Of a stretch of 64,000 nt of DNA, positions 12,301 through 25,158 are shown piece after piece. Origin of the DNA: Patiria pectinifera (taxonomy: Eukaryota; Echinodermata; Asteroidea; Valvatida; Asterinidae); the NCBI GenBank assembly GCA_029964075.1, contig CM057135.1, positions 3,023,001-3,087,000 of the forward strand, in the 5' to 3' direction. Under the pieces are notes generated by a model, which saw only the letters and a list, made by a program, of their open reading frames with translations, had not been told where the DNA came from and ran no database searches. Every line of letters starts with the position of its first letter. The first letter of the stretch is position 1. Made by a program: the position numbers and the translations under genes.

Positions 12301-15300
12301 GCACAAAAAAACCTAGGTGGGTAAAACGCGGAACTCTCATTTTAAAAGGTCTTCCCGGGTGAATTTCGGAAAGAAAAAAATCAGAGGAGTTGTTGAGAAT
12401 ATAATACACTTATGCAGATGAAAATTAAAACATTGTGACGATTTGTAATGTTGGTTCTGCAGCGATAAAGATGCCCCCTCCTACAGCATCGGAGCCAGTA
12501 CGCGTATACTGCACATAGCTTGCAAAAGGCCTATTTGCACAAAAAAACCTAGGTGGGTAAAACGCGGAACTCTCATTTTAAAAGGTCTTCCCGGGTGAAT
12601 TTCGGAAAGAAAAAAATCACAGGAGTTGTTGAGAATATAATACACTTATCCAGATGAAAATTAAAACATTGTGACGATTTTTAATTTTGGTTCTGCAGGG
12701 TTAAATATGCCCCCTCCTACGGCATCGGAGCCGGTACGCGTATACTGCACATAGCTTGCAACAGGCATATTTGCACAAAAAAACCAAGGTGGGTAAAACG
12801 CGGAACTCTCATTTTATAAGGTCTTCCCGGGTGAATTTCGGAAAGAAAAAAAAATCAGAGGAGTTGTTGAGAATATAATACACTTATCCAGATTACAATT
12901 AAAACATTGGGACGATTTTTAATGTTGGTTCTGCAGCGATAAAGATGCCCCCTCCTACAGCATCGGAGAACGTACGCGTATACAGCACATACCGTGCAAT
13001 AGGCCTATTTGCACAAAAACCTAGGTGGGTAAAACGCGGAACTCTCATTTTAAAAAGTCTTACCTGGTGAATTTCCGAAAGAAAAAAATCACAGGAGTTG
13101 TTGAGAATATAATACACTTATCCAGATGAAAATTAAAACATTGTGAGGATTTTTCATGTTGGTTCTGCAGTGTTAAATAAGCCCCCTCCTACGGCATCGG
13201 AGCCGGTACGGGTATACTGCACATACCGGGCATTGGGCCTATTTGCAGAAAAAACCTAGGTGGGTAAAACGCGGAACTCTCATTTTAAAAAGTCTTCCCG
13301 GGTGAATCTCCGAAAGAAAAAAATCACAGGAGTTGTTGAGAATATAATACACTTATCCAGATGAAAATTAAGACATTGTGAGGATTTTTCATGTTGGTTC
13401 TGCAGGTTTAAATATGCCCCCTCCTACGGCATCGGAGCCGGTACGCGTATACTGCACATACCGTGCATTGGGCCTATTTGCACAAAAAACCTAGGTGGGT
13501 AAAACGCGGAACTCTCATTTTAAAAAGTCTTCCCGGGTGAATCTCCGAAAGAAAAAAATCACAGGAGTTGTTGAGAATATAATACACTTATCCAGATGAA
13601 AATTAAGACATTGTGAGGATTTTTCATGTTGGTTCTGCAGGTTTAAATATGCCCCCTCCTACGGCATCGGAGCCGGTACGCGTATACTGCACATACCGTG
13701 CATTGGGCCTATTTGCACAAAAAACCTAGGTGGGTAAAACGCGGAACTCTCATTTTAAAAAGTCTTCCCGGGTGAATCTCCGAAAGAAAAAAATCACAGG
13801 AGTTGTTGAGAATATAATACACTTATCCAGATGAAAATTAAGACATTGTGAGGATTTTTCATGTTGGTTCTGCAGGTTTAAATATGCCCCCTCCTACGGC
13901 ATCGGAGCCGGTACGCGTATACTGCACATACCGTGCATTGGGCCTATTTGCACAAAAAACCTAGGTGGGTAAAACGCGGAACTCTCATTTTAAAAAGTCT
14001 TCCCGGGTGAATTTCCGAAAGAAAAAAATCAGAGGAGTTGTTGAGAATATAATACACTTATCCAGATTAAAATCAAAACATTGTGACGATTTTTAATGTT
14101 GGTTCTGCAGGGTTAAATATGCCCCTCCTACGGCATCGGAGCCAGTACGCGTATACAGCACATACCGTGCATTAGGCCTATTTGCATAACAAACCTAGGT
14201 GGGTAAAACGCGGAACTCTCATTTTAAAAGGTCTTCCCGGGTGAATTCCGGAAAGTAAAAAGCAGGAGTAGTTGAGAATATAATACACTTATTCAGATGA
14301 AAATTAAAACATTTGTGACGATTTTTAATGTTGGTTCTGCAGCGATAAATATGCCCCCTCCTACAGCATCGGAGTCAGTACGCGTATACTGCACATAGCT
14401 TGCAACAGGCCTATTTGCACACAAAAAACCAAGGTGGGTAAAACGCGGAACTCTCATTTTAAAAGGTCTTCCCGGGTGAATTTCGGAAAGAAAAAAATCA
14501 GAGGAGTTGTTGAGAATATAATACACTTATCCAGATGAAAATTAAAAGATTGTGACGATTTTTAATGTTGGTTCTGCAGGGTTAAATATGCCCCCTCCTA
14601 CGGCATCGGAGCCGGTACGCGTATACTGCACATACCGTGCATTGGGACTATTTGCACAAAAAACCTAGGTGGGTAAAACGCGGAACTCTCATTTTAAAAG
14701 GTCTTCCCGGGTGAATTTCGGAAAGAAAAAAATCAGAGGAGTTGTTGAGAATATAATACACTTATCCAGATGAAAATTAAAACATTGTGACGATTTTTAA
14801 TGTTGGTTCTGCAGGGTTAAATATGCCCCCTCCTACGGCATCGGAGCCGGTACGCGTATACTGCATATAGCTTGCAACAGGCCTATTTGCACAAAAAAAA
14901 ACAAGGTGGGTAAAACGCGGAACTCTCATTTTAAAAGGTCTTCCCGGGTGAATTTCGGAAAGAAAAAAAATCAGAGGAGTTGTTGAGAATATAATACACT
15001 TATCCAGATTAAAATTAAAACATTGGGACGATTTTTAATGTTGGTTCTGCAGCGATAAAGATGCCCCCTCCTACAGCATCGGAGCACGTACGCGTATACA
15101 GCACATACCGTGCAATAGGCCTATTTGCACAAAAACCTAGGTGGGTAAAACGCGGAACTCTCATTTTAAAAAGTCTTCCCGGGTGAATTTCCGAAAGAAA
15201 AAAATCAGAGGAGTTGTTGAGAATATAATACACTTATCCAGATTAAAATCAAAACATTGTGACGATTTTTCATGTTGGTTCTGCAGGGTTAAATATGCCC

Positions 15301-18300
15301 CCTCCTACGGCATCGGAGCCAGTACGCGTATACAGCACATACCGTGCATTAGGCCTATTTGCACAAAAAACCTAGGTGGGTAAAACGCGGAACTCTCATT
15401 TTAAAATGTCTTCCCGGGTGAATTTCGGAAAGAAAAAAAATCACAGGAGTTGTTGAGAATATAATACACTTATCCAGATTAAAATTAAAACATTGGGACG
15501 ATTTTTAATGGTGGTTCTGCAGCGATAAATATGCCCCTCCTACAGCATCGGAGCCAGTACGCGTATACAGCACATACCGTGCATTAGGCCTATTTGCACA
15601 AAAAACCTAGGTGGGTAAAACGCGGAACTCTCATTTTAAAAGGTCTTCCCGGGTGAATTTCGGAAAGACAAAAATCAGAGGAGTTGTTGAGAATATAATA
15701 CACTTATCCAGATTAAAATTAAAACATTGTGACGATTTTTAATGTTGGTTCTGTAGCGATAAAGATGCCCCCTCCTACAGCATCGGAGCACGTACGCGTA
15801 TACTACACATACCGTGCAATAGGCCTATTTGCACAAAAACCGAGGTGGGTAAAACGCGGAACTCTCATTTTAAAAAGTCTTCCCGGGTGAATTTCAGAAA
15901 GAAAAAAATCAGAGGAGTTGTTGAGAATATAATACACTTATCCAGATTAAAATTAAAACATTGGGACGATTTTTAATGGTGGTTCTGCAGCGATAAATAT
16001 GCCCCCTCCTACAGCATCGGAGCACGTACGCGTATACAGCACATACCGTGCAATAGGCCTATTTGCACAAAAAACCAAGGTGGGTAAAACGCGGAACTCT
16101 CATTTTAAAAGGTCTTCCCGGGTGAATTTCCGAAAGAAAAAAATCACAGGAGTTGTTGAGAATATAATACACTTATCCAGATGAAAATTAAAACATTGTG
16201 ACGATTTTTAATGTTGGTTCTGCAGCGATAAAGATGCCCCCTCCTACAGCATCGGAGTACGTACGCGTATACAGCACATACCGTGCATTGGGCCTATTTG
16301 CACAAAAAACCTAGGTGGGTAAAACGCGGAACTCTCATTTTAAAAGGTCTTCCCGGGTGAATTTCGGAAAGAAAAAAATCAGAGGAGTTGTTGAGAATAT
16401 AATACACTTATCCAGATTAAAATTAAAACATTGGGACGATTTTTAATGTTGGTTCTGCAGCGATAAAGATGCCCCCTCCTACAGCATCGGAGTCGGTACG
16501 CGCATACTGCACATACCGTGCATTGGGCCTATTTGCACAAAAAACCTAGGTGGGTAAAACGCGGAACTCTCATTTTAAAAAGTCTTCCCGGGTGAATTTC
16601 CGAAAGAAAAAAATCAGAGGAGTTGTTGAGAATATAATACACTTATCCAGATGAAAATTAAAACATTGTGACGATTTTTAATGTTGGTTCTGCAGCGATA
16701 AATATGCCCCCTCCTACGGAATTGGAGCCAGTACGCGTATACTGCACATACCGTGCAATAGGCCTATTTGCACAAAAAACCTAGGTGGGTAAAACGCGAA
16801 ACTCTCATTTTATAAGGTCTTCCCGGGTGAATTTCAAAAAGAAAAAAAATCAGAGGAGTTGTTGAGAATATAATACACTTATCCAGATTAAAATTAAAAC
16901 ATTGTGACGATTTTTAATGTTGGTTCCGCAGCGATAAATATGCCCCCTCCTACAGCATCGGAGCCAGTACGCGTATACTGCACATAGCTTGCAACAGGCC
17001 TGTTTGCACAAAAAAACCTAGGTGGGTAAAACGCGGAACTCTCATTTTATAAGGTCTTCCCGGGTGAATTTCAAAAAGAAAAAAAATCAGAGGAGTTGTT
17101 GAGAATATAATACACTTATCCAGATTAAAATTAAAACATTGGGACGATTTTTAATGTTGGTTCTGCAGGGTTAAATATGCCCCCTCCTACGGCATCGGAG
17201 CCGGTACGCGTATACTGCACATACCGTACATTGGGCCTATTTGCACAAAAAAAACCTAGGTGGGTAAAACGCGGAACTCTCATTTTAAAAGGTCTTCCCG
17301 GGTGAATTTCGGAAAGAAAAAAATCAGAGGAGTTGTTGAGAATATAATACACTTATGCAGATGAAAATTAAAACATTGTGACGATTTGTAATGTTGGTTC
17401 TGCAGCGATAAAGATGCCCCCTCCTACAGCATCGGAGCCAGTACGCGTATACTGCACATAGCTTGCAAAAGGCCTATTTGCACAAAAAAACCTAGGTGGG
17501 TAAAACGCGGAACTCTCATTTTAAAAGGTCTTCCCGGGTGAATTTCGGAAAGAAAAAAATCACAGGAGTTGTTGAGAATATAATACACTTATCCAGATTA
17601 AAATTAAAACATTGGGACGATTTTTAATGGTGGTTCTGCAGCGATAAATATGCCCCTCCTACAGCATCGGAGCCAGTACGCGTATACAGCACATACCGTG
17701 CATTAGGCCTATTTGCACAAAAAACCTAGGTGGGTAAAACGCGGAACTCTCATTTTAAAAGGTCTTCCCGGGTGAATTTCAGAAAGACAAAAATCAGAGG
17801 AGTTGTTGAGAATATAATACACTTATCCAGATTAAAATTAAAACATTGTGACGATTTTTAATGTTGGTTCTGTAGCGATAAAGATGCCCCCTCCTACAGC
17901 ATCGGAGCACGTACGCGTATACTACACATACCGTGCAATAGGCCTATTTGCACAAAAACCGAGGTGGGTAAAACGCGGAACTCTCATTTTAAAAAGTCTT
18001 CCCGGGTGAATTTCAGAAAGAAAAAAATCACAGGACTTGTTGAGAATATAATACACTTATCCAGATTAAAATTAAAACATTGTGACGATTTTTCATGTTG
18101 GTTCTGCAGGGTTAAATATGCCCCCTCCTACGGCATCGGAGCCGGTACGCGTATACTGCAAATACCGTGCATTGGGCCTATTTGCACAAAAAAAACCTAG
18201 GTGGGTAAAACGCGGAACTCTCATTTTAAAAGGTCTTCCCGGAAGAATTTCGGAAAGAAAAAAATCAGAGGAGTTGTTGAGAATATAATACACTTATCCA

Positions 18301-19045
18301 GATTAAAATTAAAACATTGGGACGATTTTTAATGTTGGTTCTGCAGCGATAAAGATGCCCCCTCCTACAGCATCGGAGCACGTACGCGTATACAGCACAT
18401 ACCGTGCATTGGGCCTATTTGCACAAAAAAACCTAGGTGGGTAAAACGCGGAACTCTCATTTTAAAAGGTCTTCCCGGGTGAATTTCGGAAAGAAAAAAA
18501 TCAGAGGAGTCTTTGAGAATATAATACACTTATCCAGATTAAAATTAAAACATTGTGACGATTTTTAGTGTTGGTTCTGCAGGGTTAAATATGCCTCCTC
18601 CTACGGCATCGGAGCCGGTACGCGTATACAGCACATACCCTGCATTGGGCCTATTTGCGCCAAAAACCTAGGTGGGTAAAACGCGGAACTCTCATTTTAA
18701 AAGGTCTTCCCGGGTGAATTTCGGAAAGAAAAAAATCACAGGAGTTGTTGAGAATATAATACACTTATCCAGATTAAAATTAAAACATTGTGACGATTCT
18801 TAATGTTGGTTCTGCAGGGTTAAATATGCCCCCTCCTACGGCATCGGAGCCAGTACGCGTATACTGCACATACCGTGCAATAGGCCTATTTGCACAAAAA
18901 ACCAGGGTGGGTAAAATGCGGAACTCTCATTTTAAAAGTTCTTCCCGGGTGAATTTCGGAAAGAAAAAAATCAGAGGAGTTGTTGAGAATATAATACACT
19001 TATCCAGATTAAAATTAAAACATTCTGATGATTTTAAATTTTGAT
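6366..19045. repeat. 235-bp satellite array with higher-order structure
   Basis: Head-to-tail repeats. The CCCGGG landmark recurs at 6462, 6698, 6934, 7169, 7407, 7642, 7877 and so on to 18944: 53 intervals averaging 235.5 bp, so about 54 monomers. Each unit carries in order GGTTCTGCAG, ATGCCCCCTCC, GTACGCGTATAC, AGGCCTATTTGCAC, CCTAGGTGGGTAAAACGCG, TCTTCCCGGGTGAATTTC, an A-rich patch and GAGAATATAATACACTTATCC. Linked variants recur: GGGTTAAATATG or GCGATAAAGATG; TACCGTGCA or TAGCTTGCA; GCCAGTACG or GCACGTACG. Long blocks recur at 3,062, 3,766, 4,942 and 8,004 bp, which are whole multiples of the monomer. The frames that cross monomers on both strands are by-products of low stop density. The period is not a multiple of three. 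Confidence 0.97.
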
Positions 19046-19400
19046 TCTGCCTGTTTAAAACGCGAAACTCTCGGAGGCCCGTACCCATTGATCGCGTTGC
19101 CTGGGTAAAACATGGAACTATTAATACAGAGGGCCTTCCCATGAACTTGTGGAGGATATAAGACACTTGTCGACATTGCAAATAAAACATTACGATTATT
19201 CCATAATGTTACTTCGGCAGAATTCGTTCTGCAGCGGTACATTATCCCCCTATCAACTGTTTAAAACACGTGCTTCACAGAGCACCGAGTCTCAGCTGCA
19301 CCCTTGGTTTGTAAACGGCATGTATCCCTGTACAGCATGTGTTCTGCACTGTTCTGCAAATACTACGCACAATTATTATACGACGGCACAAACAGGTGGG
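19046..19400. repeat. decayed satellite monomers at the array edge
   Basis: Satellite landmarks continue in diverged form: gtttaaaacgcgaaactctc, cctgggtaaaacatggaact, ggccttcccatgaactt, gaggatataagacacttgtc, ttctgcagcggtacattatccccc. Array edges are expected to decay because they escape homogenisation. Beyond about 19.4 kb I see no more homology. Confidence 0.7.
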
Positions 19401-20030
19401 AAATCTTTTATTTTCAATTTATTTAAGGGCAGATTATGACAATTTTGGGTCTTAATAATGCGATTGGGCCCTTGCTGTACTTTTAAAGCCAGTATTTCAG
19501 CTTAATTTAGTGTTTTATTACCAATTCGGCAGAGTTCCGCAGAGTTCTGCACGTTCTGCAAGTTCCGCGAAATACCAATTGCCTTCTTCCCGCCTTTATT
19601 CAAATACAAACATTATACTCTCAATATAATCTTTATTCATCCATGAAGTTTTGTATGTAAATGCATGGAGGAATAAAACAAATGTATGTTCAACAATTAG
19701 CCTGCGCTTATTGTCAACTTTTTAATAATAATGATACATGTACACGTAGTCCCATTGTGGGGACATTACAGGCAAGTATGTAATCCTGGACTCGACCTGA
19801 ACCAGTTGATATCACGAGTTTAGATTCAGATACGTTGCATACACCATTACAAGAGTCATTAGGCATTGAAAAAAAAAAGGACATACATTGATGAAAAAAA
19901 ATTATACTTACCAATATAGGAATCATGATGCACGACGTACGTCTTCTCCATGTAAGCTAATTGGTGGTGCCTTCTTCCACAAGCTGTTTTGCTGAACAGA
20001 TGTCGGAGACCTTCGTCTTTTCTTAACAGT
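19401..20030. other. non-coding DNA
   Basis: AT-rich. A short run of similar words (gcagagttc, gttctgca) lies near 19530-19570. No gene or element is recognised. Confidence 0.5.
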
Positions 20031-20035
20031 AGCTT

Positions 20036-20330
20036 TGAAAGACGTCTTTCCGAGATACTGTATCAGGGGAAGATGTCTTTCCGAGATACGATATCAGGGA
20101 AAGACGTCTTTGTGAGATACGATATCGGGGAAAGACGTCTTTCCGAGATACGATATCAGGAAAAGATGTCTTTCCCAGATATAATGCCCCAAAAAAGACG
20201 TCTTTCCGAAATACAATATCAGGGAAAGACGTCTTTCCGAGATACCAATAATGAGAAAGATATCTTTCCGAGATACGATATCAGAGAAAGACGTCTTTCC
20301 AAGATACGATATCAGGGAAACACGTCATAA
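20036..20330. repeat. 31-bp minisatellite, about 9-10 copies
   Basis: The unit is close to AAAGACGTCTTTCCGAGATA followed by CGATATCAGGG. Each unit includes the 12-bp palindrome AAAGACGTCTTT, and most include GATATC. Degenerate copies lie at both ends. The plus strand is open in all three phases through the array, so a peptide frame exists (19989-20330, cycling RRLSEIxYQ, MSFRDT and DVFVRYDI). I take it to be a by-product of the repeat. Confidence 0.9.
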
Positions 20331-21658
20331 ATATCTCAGTAATCCATCTTTCCGAGATAAATTATCAAAGAAACGTGGAAAGTCGGATGGTCACTTTAAG
20401 GTTCCGTAATTTTTTCCAAAGCGAAAAAGTAGCCATCTTGAAAAACGATCCCTCCACAACATGGCAAAATAGCGCCACTTTCGAGCCCAATAGCATCCAA
20501 AATGCTCAGAATTGAAAGCCCCAAGTCCGGGCCAGAGGTTCATTTCCATATCTCTTCAATTCCCCAATTTTATCAGAACTCTCTAATATAGAATATTTTG
20601 AGGGTATAACTTTTATTCATGAGCTCGGAGGACGGATTTAGGCCTATTTACCGGTGTGCACCCTATAGATTCATCAGGAATAGTCAGAATCCTTTGGTCT
20701 GGGAACCAGACTACTCAGGGGAAGGGCGCCGCTGACGGCAGGTAGGTAAAAAAAAAACATTCCAAAAAAAACCCACAACCTTAAAAAACAAAAAAGAAAC
20801 ATTTCCAAAAAACAAAAAAAAAACTTTCCAAAAAAGAAGACCATTTCCAATATTTTCAATACACGTACAATGTACATAGTCAGACTCGCAATGGATGGAC
20901 CTTTCTCAAAGTGATTCATTTTGTTAGTTTTTGACGTATACACATACGGCAAGGGGCACTTGTCACATCTACCTAAGCCACGTTCTATGTATCGTGGTAG
21001 GTACTCGTCAGGTGCACATCTCTCAATCTGAAGTGCTTATTCTTGTCTGAATTAAGCAAATGTATAACATAATGAAACAAATTATTAAGTATGCATCAAA
21101 AATGAATATTGCACTCATGCATGGCGAGTTATTTCAAGGTCATGATTAGCTCCGCAAGAACATGTAACATCTTGCTCAATCTTTAAACAACAAAAGAGCC
21201 AATTTTTGGGACAGTTTGTGGTGACTCCAACAAATGACAATGATAGAGGAATGAAATATAATATTATGCCATCTTTCTGAGAAAATGATTTTCTTTGAAC
21301 TGAGATGATGGAATCATTTGGAATTTAGCATATACCAGACGCGGGTAGGCTATTATGAAATGAAATTTAGAAATATCCAAAATGCCAAACAATTTTAGCA
21401 TTGTTTTATATAGGCTACCTTGATCCTTATTTTAAAAATATTGGAAATGACAATTTTAAAACTTCAACTATTTGCACCGCTAGCGACGTTGAGGGCGGAA
21501 GAGAATATATCAGAAGTTTAATCCGGTTGAGCATGTCCGGACGAGTTTCGATTTTCGCTCCTCTCTTTGTATGCCAATCGTCTGTGTTGCATATTCTGTA
21601 AATAGAGATCCAACCGATATCGGCAGCTCATGGAGTCAATGGGCGGGAGCACTTTCCT
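20331..21658. other. non-coding DNA with an A-rich patch
   Basis: 20745-20850 is an imperfect A-rich repeat of the aaaaaacattccaaaa type. A 60-bp word at 21465-21525 recurs at 25054-25114. I see no coding frame with recognisable domains. Confidence 0.5.
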
Positions 21659-21906
21659 TGTTTGTTGTTTGTTGGTCGGCAGACATGCCGCGACAGAAAA
21701 AAAATAATAATATCACAAATAAAAGACAGGTTTGTTGGTCGGCGGATAGGCCCCGACATAGAGAAACAAAAACGAGACATGTTTGCCGGCAGACATGTAG
21801 GCCCTAACAGCGAGAAACAAAGAAAGGCATGTTTGTTGATCGGCGGAAAGGCCCCGACAGAGAAAAAAAAAATGTGTGTTGGTCGGCGGATAGGCCCCGA
21901 CAGAGA
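21659..21906. repeat. tandem repeat of about 50-60 bp, five copies
   Basis: The core TGTTGGTCGGCGGATAGGCC followed by CCGACAGAGAAA recurs about every 50-60 bp, with variants such as ggcagacatg for ggcggatagg. The spacers are A-rich and differ in length, so the array is imperfect. Confidence 0.8.
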
Positions 21907-22380
21907 TGCTGGCGTGTTATAGAAGGAGACGTGTCAGAATAGTGAATAGAGTTTTCATTGATAAAATGGTGGGATTTACCTTGGTGGCGAATAGGGGTGC
22001 CTTGGTGGCATAACATGGGTGTTATTTGCCTTAGTGGTAAATTAATTGGATTGTGCCTTAGCGTTGCGTGTAGCTCAGCTTTGTGGCAGAGTCACATTCA
22101 TTTAATTTTGGTGAAAAGTTTGTGGTGTATTCGTTAATCGAATTTCATTGTGGTATATAGTCAACAACTTGGTTTTTGGTACTAGTACTCAGTGTATTGG
22201 TTAATATTGGTGCATTTCGATTGCATTGGTTAATGATTGGTGTGTAGTCAATTTCAAGTCTGGTTCCCTTTAAGTGGATTCGACTACTGCATGGTAAAGA
22301 AGTGAAGCGTAAAGGATTTCATATCAATCATGAATCGTAAATTGACAAGTTAGTGTAAAGCAGTAAATTTGTATACATTG
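21907..22380. other. GT-rich non-coding DNA with short repeats
   Basis: Degenerate repetition of ggtggcgaat/ccttggtggc words at 21965-22100, then ttggttaat words. No gene is seen. Confidence 0.45.
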
Positions 22381-22680
22381 AATAAAGGCGATGATATACA
22401 TGTGGATGGGTCCCTGTGATGTCGATACTGATGATTATATGGGGATGGGTCTCTATGATATGCATAAAGGCAATGGAATAGCAGGGGACGGCCCCTATGT
22501 GTTGTGGGTACATGCACTAGTTCAGAAAAGGGATCGCCCCCTATGTGGTGGTTACAGCGAATGCTGTTGTTAAGGGTCGCACCCCGATAGATGAAGATAT
22601 AGAAAATTCTATATGGAAAAAAGGTCGGACCCTACGATGTGGATACAAGCAAAAGGGTACGTGGCCCCATGGTTTGAAAA
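22381..22680. repeat. highly degenerate tandem repeat
   Basis: A pattern like GGGTCnnnCCCTATGATGTGGATAC recurs six or seven times with large drift: gatgggtccctgtgatgtcgatac, gatgggtctctatgatatgcata, gggacggcccctatgtgttg, gggatcgccccctatgtggt, gggtcgcaccccgatagatg, ggtcggaccctacgatgtgg. Spacing is 50-70 bp. Confidence 0.5.
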
Positions 22681-24757
22681 CATGGCTACTTTGTGTCCAG
22701 CATTTAATAGAGTCCCCTCAGAAGCAGAGTGCAGATTATGCGATCGGGAGTCTGTGCACAATGAATCAACAGTCTCGAAGCGCATTCTTGCCGCCAAGAG
22801 ACTTGTTCATGTGGCAAGGCGTAACCACATGGAAAATGAGTCTTTACAATAGCTAGACGAAAATGACGGACAGGCCTGAGTTAAGTAAAACCAACCGTCT
22901 AGATGTTTGTGGGGCAAGTTGTTTGCAGCGTTGACATTGGTCTCTAGTAACATAACTCGGAGTGTTGTCTGTTAGCATGCAGTCTGCTAACTAGTGTGTT
23001 AGCTCACTTGACGTTGCCTATTGTCATCGTCGTGACCGACAGTAAAGAATATCCCAATTGCGATGTTCGATAGGAGGACATCAGCAAGAAAGGTTTCAAA
23101 ACGCCGAATCGGCCCATCAGTTGATACGGTACGCATTTTATTCAGTGCCCTTTCATAATGTACTTTTCACCTGCCTTGAGTATATCGCGTTCTTTTGTTC
23201 TAGTAGTCCTAAAACTGTTGCCCCTGCTGCAAAAATGGAGGGCAGTCATGCGGGTTGAGTTGGGGCATGTGGGTGTAGGGCCAAGGAGATTTTTGCGAGT
23301 ATTGTATTGTTTACAAATAAGTTTATCGCCGTAGGCGCCCGGCTGTTCGGTTTATTTTGTAAAAAAAAAAAAAAAAAAAAAAAGCCGGAACGGAAATTTT
23401 CTCCTGTTTATTGGTCAAAAAAATCAATAATGCAATTTCAGGTAGACGTAAAATTTTGATGGTGGTAAAGCCGAGAGAGCGCCCACCAAAGGGGGATATA
23501 AAACATCATCAGCAGTAAGCCCTGACATGCAGTTCTGGCGATGACACAATTCGGCCCTAGTGGCTCATTTGGTCATTATGACAGACACCGGACGCATGTT
23601 TGTACACAGTAGAAAATGACGTGTTTGCTCTCGGAATCAAACCCGATGATACCATGATACGCAGAGATCCACTCGAATATGCCTCTGTGGTTACCCTACA
23701 TTTATGTTGCCGGCTATCATTAGCTCGCTAAGGTACGGGGTAATTAAGGTGCCTTTGATTGACGGCAGAATCTGGTTAGCGTTTATTATGAAGCGTGATC
23801 TCGTAAGACGAGTAGGGCGGGTACGGACGAGGCCGCCAGCCGTAAGCTGCATGGCCTTTCGCTCATTAAGTTCGCACACATACACAAACAGTTGAAGATA
23901 TTAAGAGGTCCCCTTACCCGTTTTACGAGTTATACGCATGGGAGCGAAAGAAAATGCGAGAAGGTCGAAGCATACACGTGAACATGCACTTTGAAAAGTT
24001 GATGCACTGCTTAGCGTGGAAGAGTCCCAGACGGTAAACTTTGTGCTCTCTCGGGCGTCGAATAAAAACTTCAGATGAATCTGTTTTCGAATAGGCGCAC
24101 GTTGAATAGCATGTGGAAGCACAGCTTATTGGGAAATGAAGTTTCGGATACATTTTATGACAGTTTCGTCTTGAGGTCTCCAGAGGCATGCGAAATCCAT
24201 CGGAATGTATTGCAAATTAAATGCGTTACTCATGTAACATTAGAATATATCGGCCGTAGGCGCTGGATTGCATAAAAAGTCAATTTACTAAACATGGATT
24301 TACTAAACGTGGCCGCTGCGAGAAAAAGAAGAAGAAGAAGAAAAAAAAACAAAACAAAAAAATCTATTGATTAAGAAATAAATCGATTGCAACGATCCAA
24401 GCTATTTTAAACCGGTTGTTATAAAATTAATATGTATCAATGCGATGCCTAGTGCCGAACCTAGGTACGACGGCTAGGATACACAACATTGTACATAGCA
24501 AAATCCAGCGCATGTACACACTTGTGATTTATTTGCGCGGATGTTACAGGTGATGTGTTTGCGTGCGCGTTGTGTCTCCCCTAAAGAGTTGATTTTCTCC
24601 TTATTTCTTTGATAAAACCGAATTTTAGGTGGATCAGATAAATGATCCATACCAGTCGAAATTATATGTTGCGTAGTGTTTATTGTGGGGCACAACATTA
24701 TTGATTTGTGCTGCTGCGTTGCGTGGTTGTTAAATTCGGTTTTCGGATAAGTGACAA
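22681..24757. other. no recognisable gene
   Basis: An A23 homopolymer lies at 23360-23382 between GC-rich flanks (cgcccggctgttcgg and gccggaacgg). The word gccgtaggcgc occurs at both 23327 and 24251. Small frames on both strands near 23.7-24.2 kb carry no recognised domain. Confidence 0.45.
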
Positions 24758-24959
24758 TCAGAATCGACTTCGTTTTTCTGGCACGCTGAAATATTCTATG
24801 TACGGTCTACTATAATAGAAAGCTTTTGTTATATATTGGCTGTAGTCTTGAAAAGGCTCTGCCAACAGCCTAGCCGCATTGCCAGATGAGGCTTGGGTGA
24901 GGTTTGGGTGAGGAATGGGTGGTCTTTGGGGCGAAATATCAGAGAAAGGGAGAGGTTTC

Positions 24960-25066
24960 GTCGTCTTAGTTTGGAGCGACGAATCTTTCCAACCCATATC
25001 TAATACTAAACCAATAGACTCTGGAGCCCGAACAAAGCAGCAGTGTAAATAGGTTACTATTTGCAC
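24960..25066 (-). pseudogene. partial duplicate of the downstream half of the 25.2-kb ORF
   Basis: The minus strand encodes TYLHCCFVRAPESIGLVLDM, nearly the same as TYLHRCFVRAPESIGLVLDM in the ORF at 25159-25770. DNA at about 24,980-25,053 matches about 25,270-25,351 in the same orientation. Beyond this block the reading diverges, so it is a short tandem duplication and not a second gene. Confidence 0.7.
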
Positions 25067-25158
25067 CGCTAGCGACGTTGAGGGCAGAAGAGAATATATC
25101 AGAAGTTTAATCCGGCTGTGGCAAGGATGAACCGTAAGGTGAAGCAGAAACGGTAAGG

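Noticed and set aside
6993..18293. Many repeated frames of 60-120 codons on both strands (starting MYYILNNSSDFFLSEIH or MPPPTASE)
   Set aside because: They are translations of the 235-bp satellite. The period is not a multiple of three, both strands are open and no selection for one frame is visible.
6366..19045. CRISPR array
   Set aside because: Units are contiguous 235-bp monomers with no unique spacers, in a eukaryotic setting.
22328..22856. Overlapping frames near 22.4-22.9 kb
   Set aside because: They fall in a degenerate tandem repeat and have no domain.
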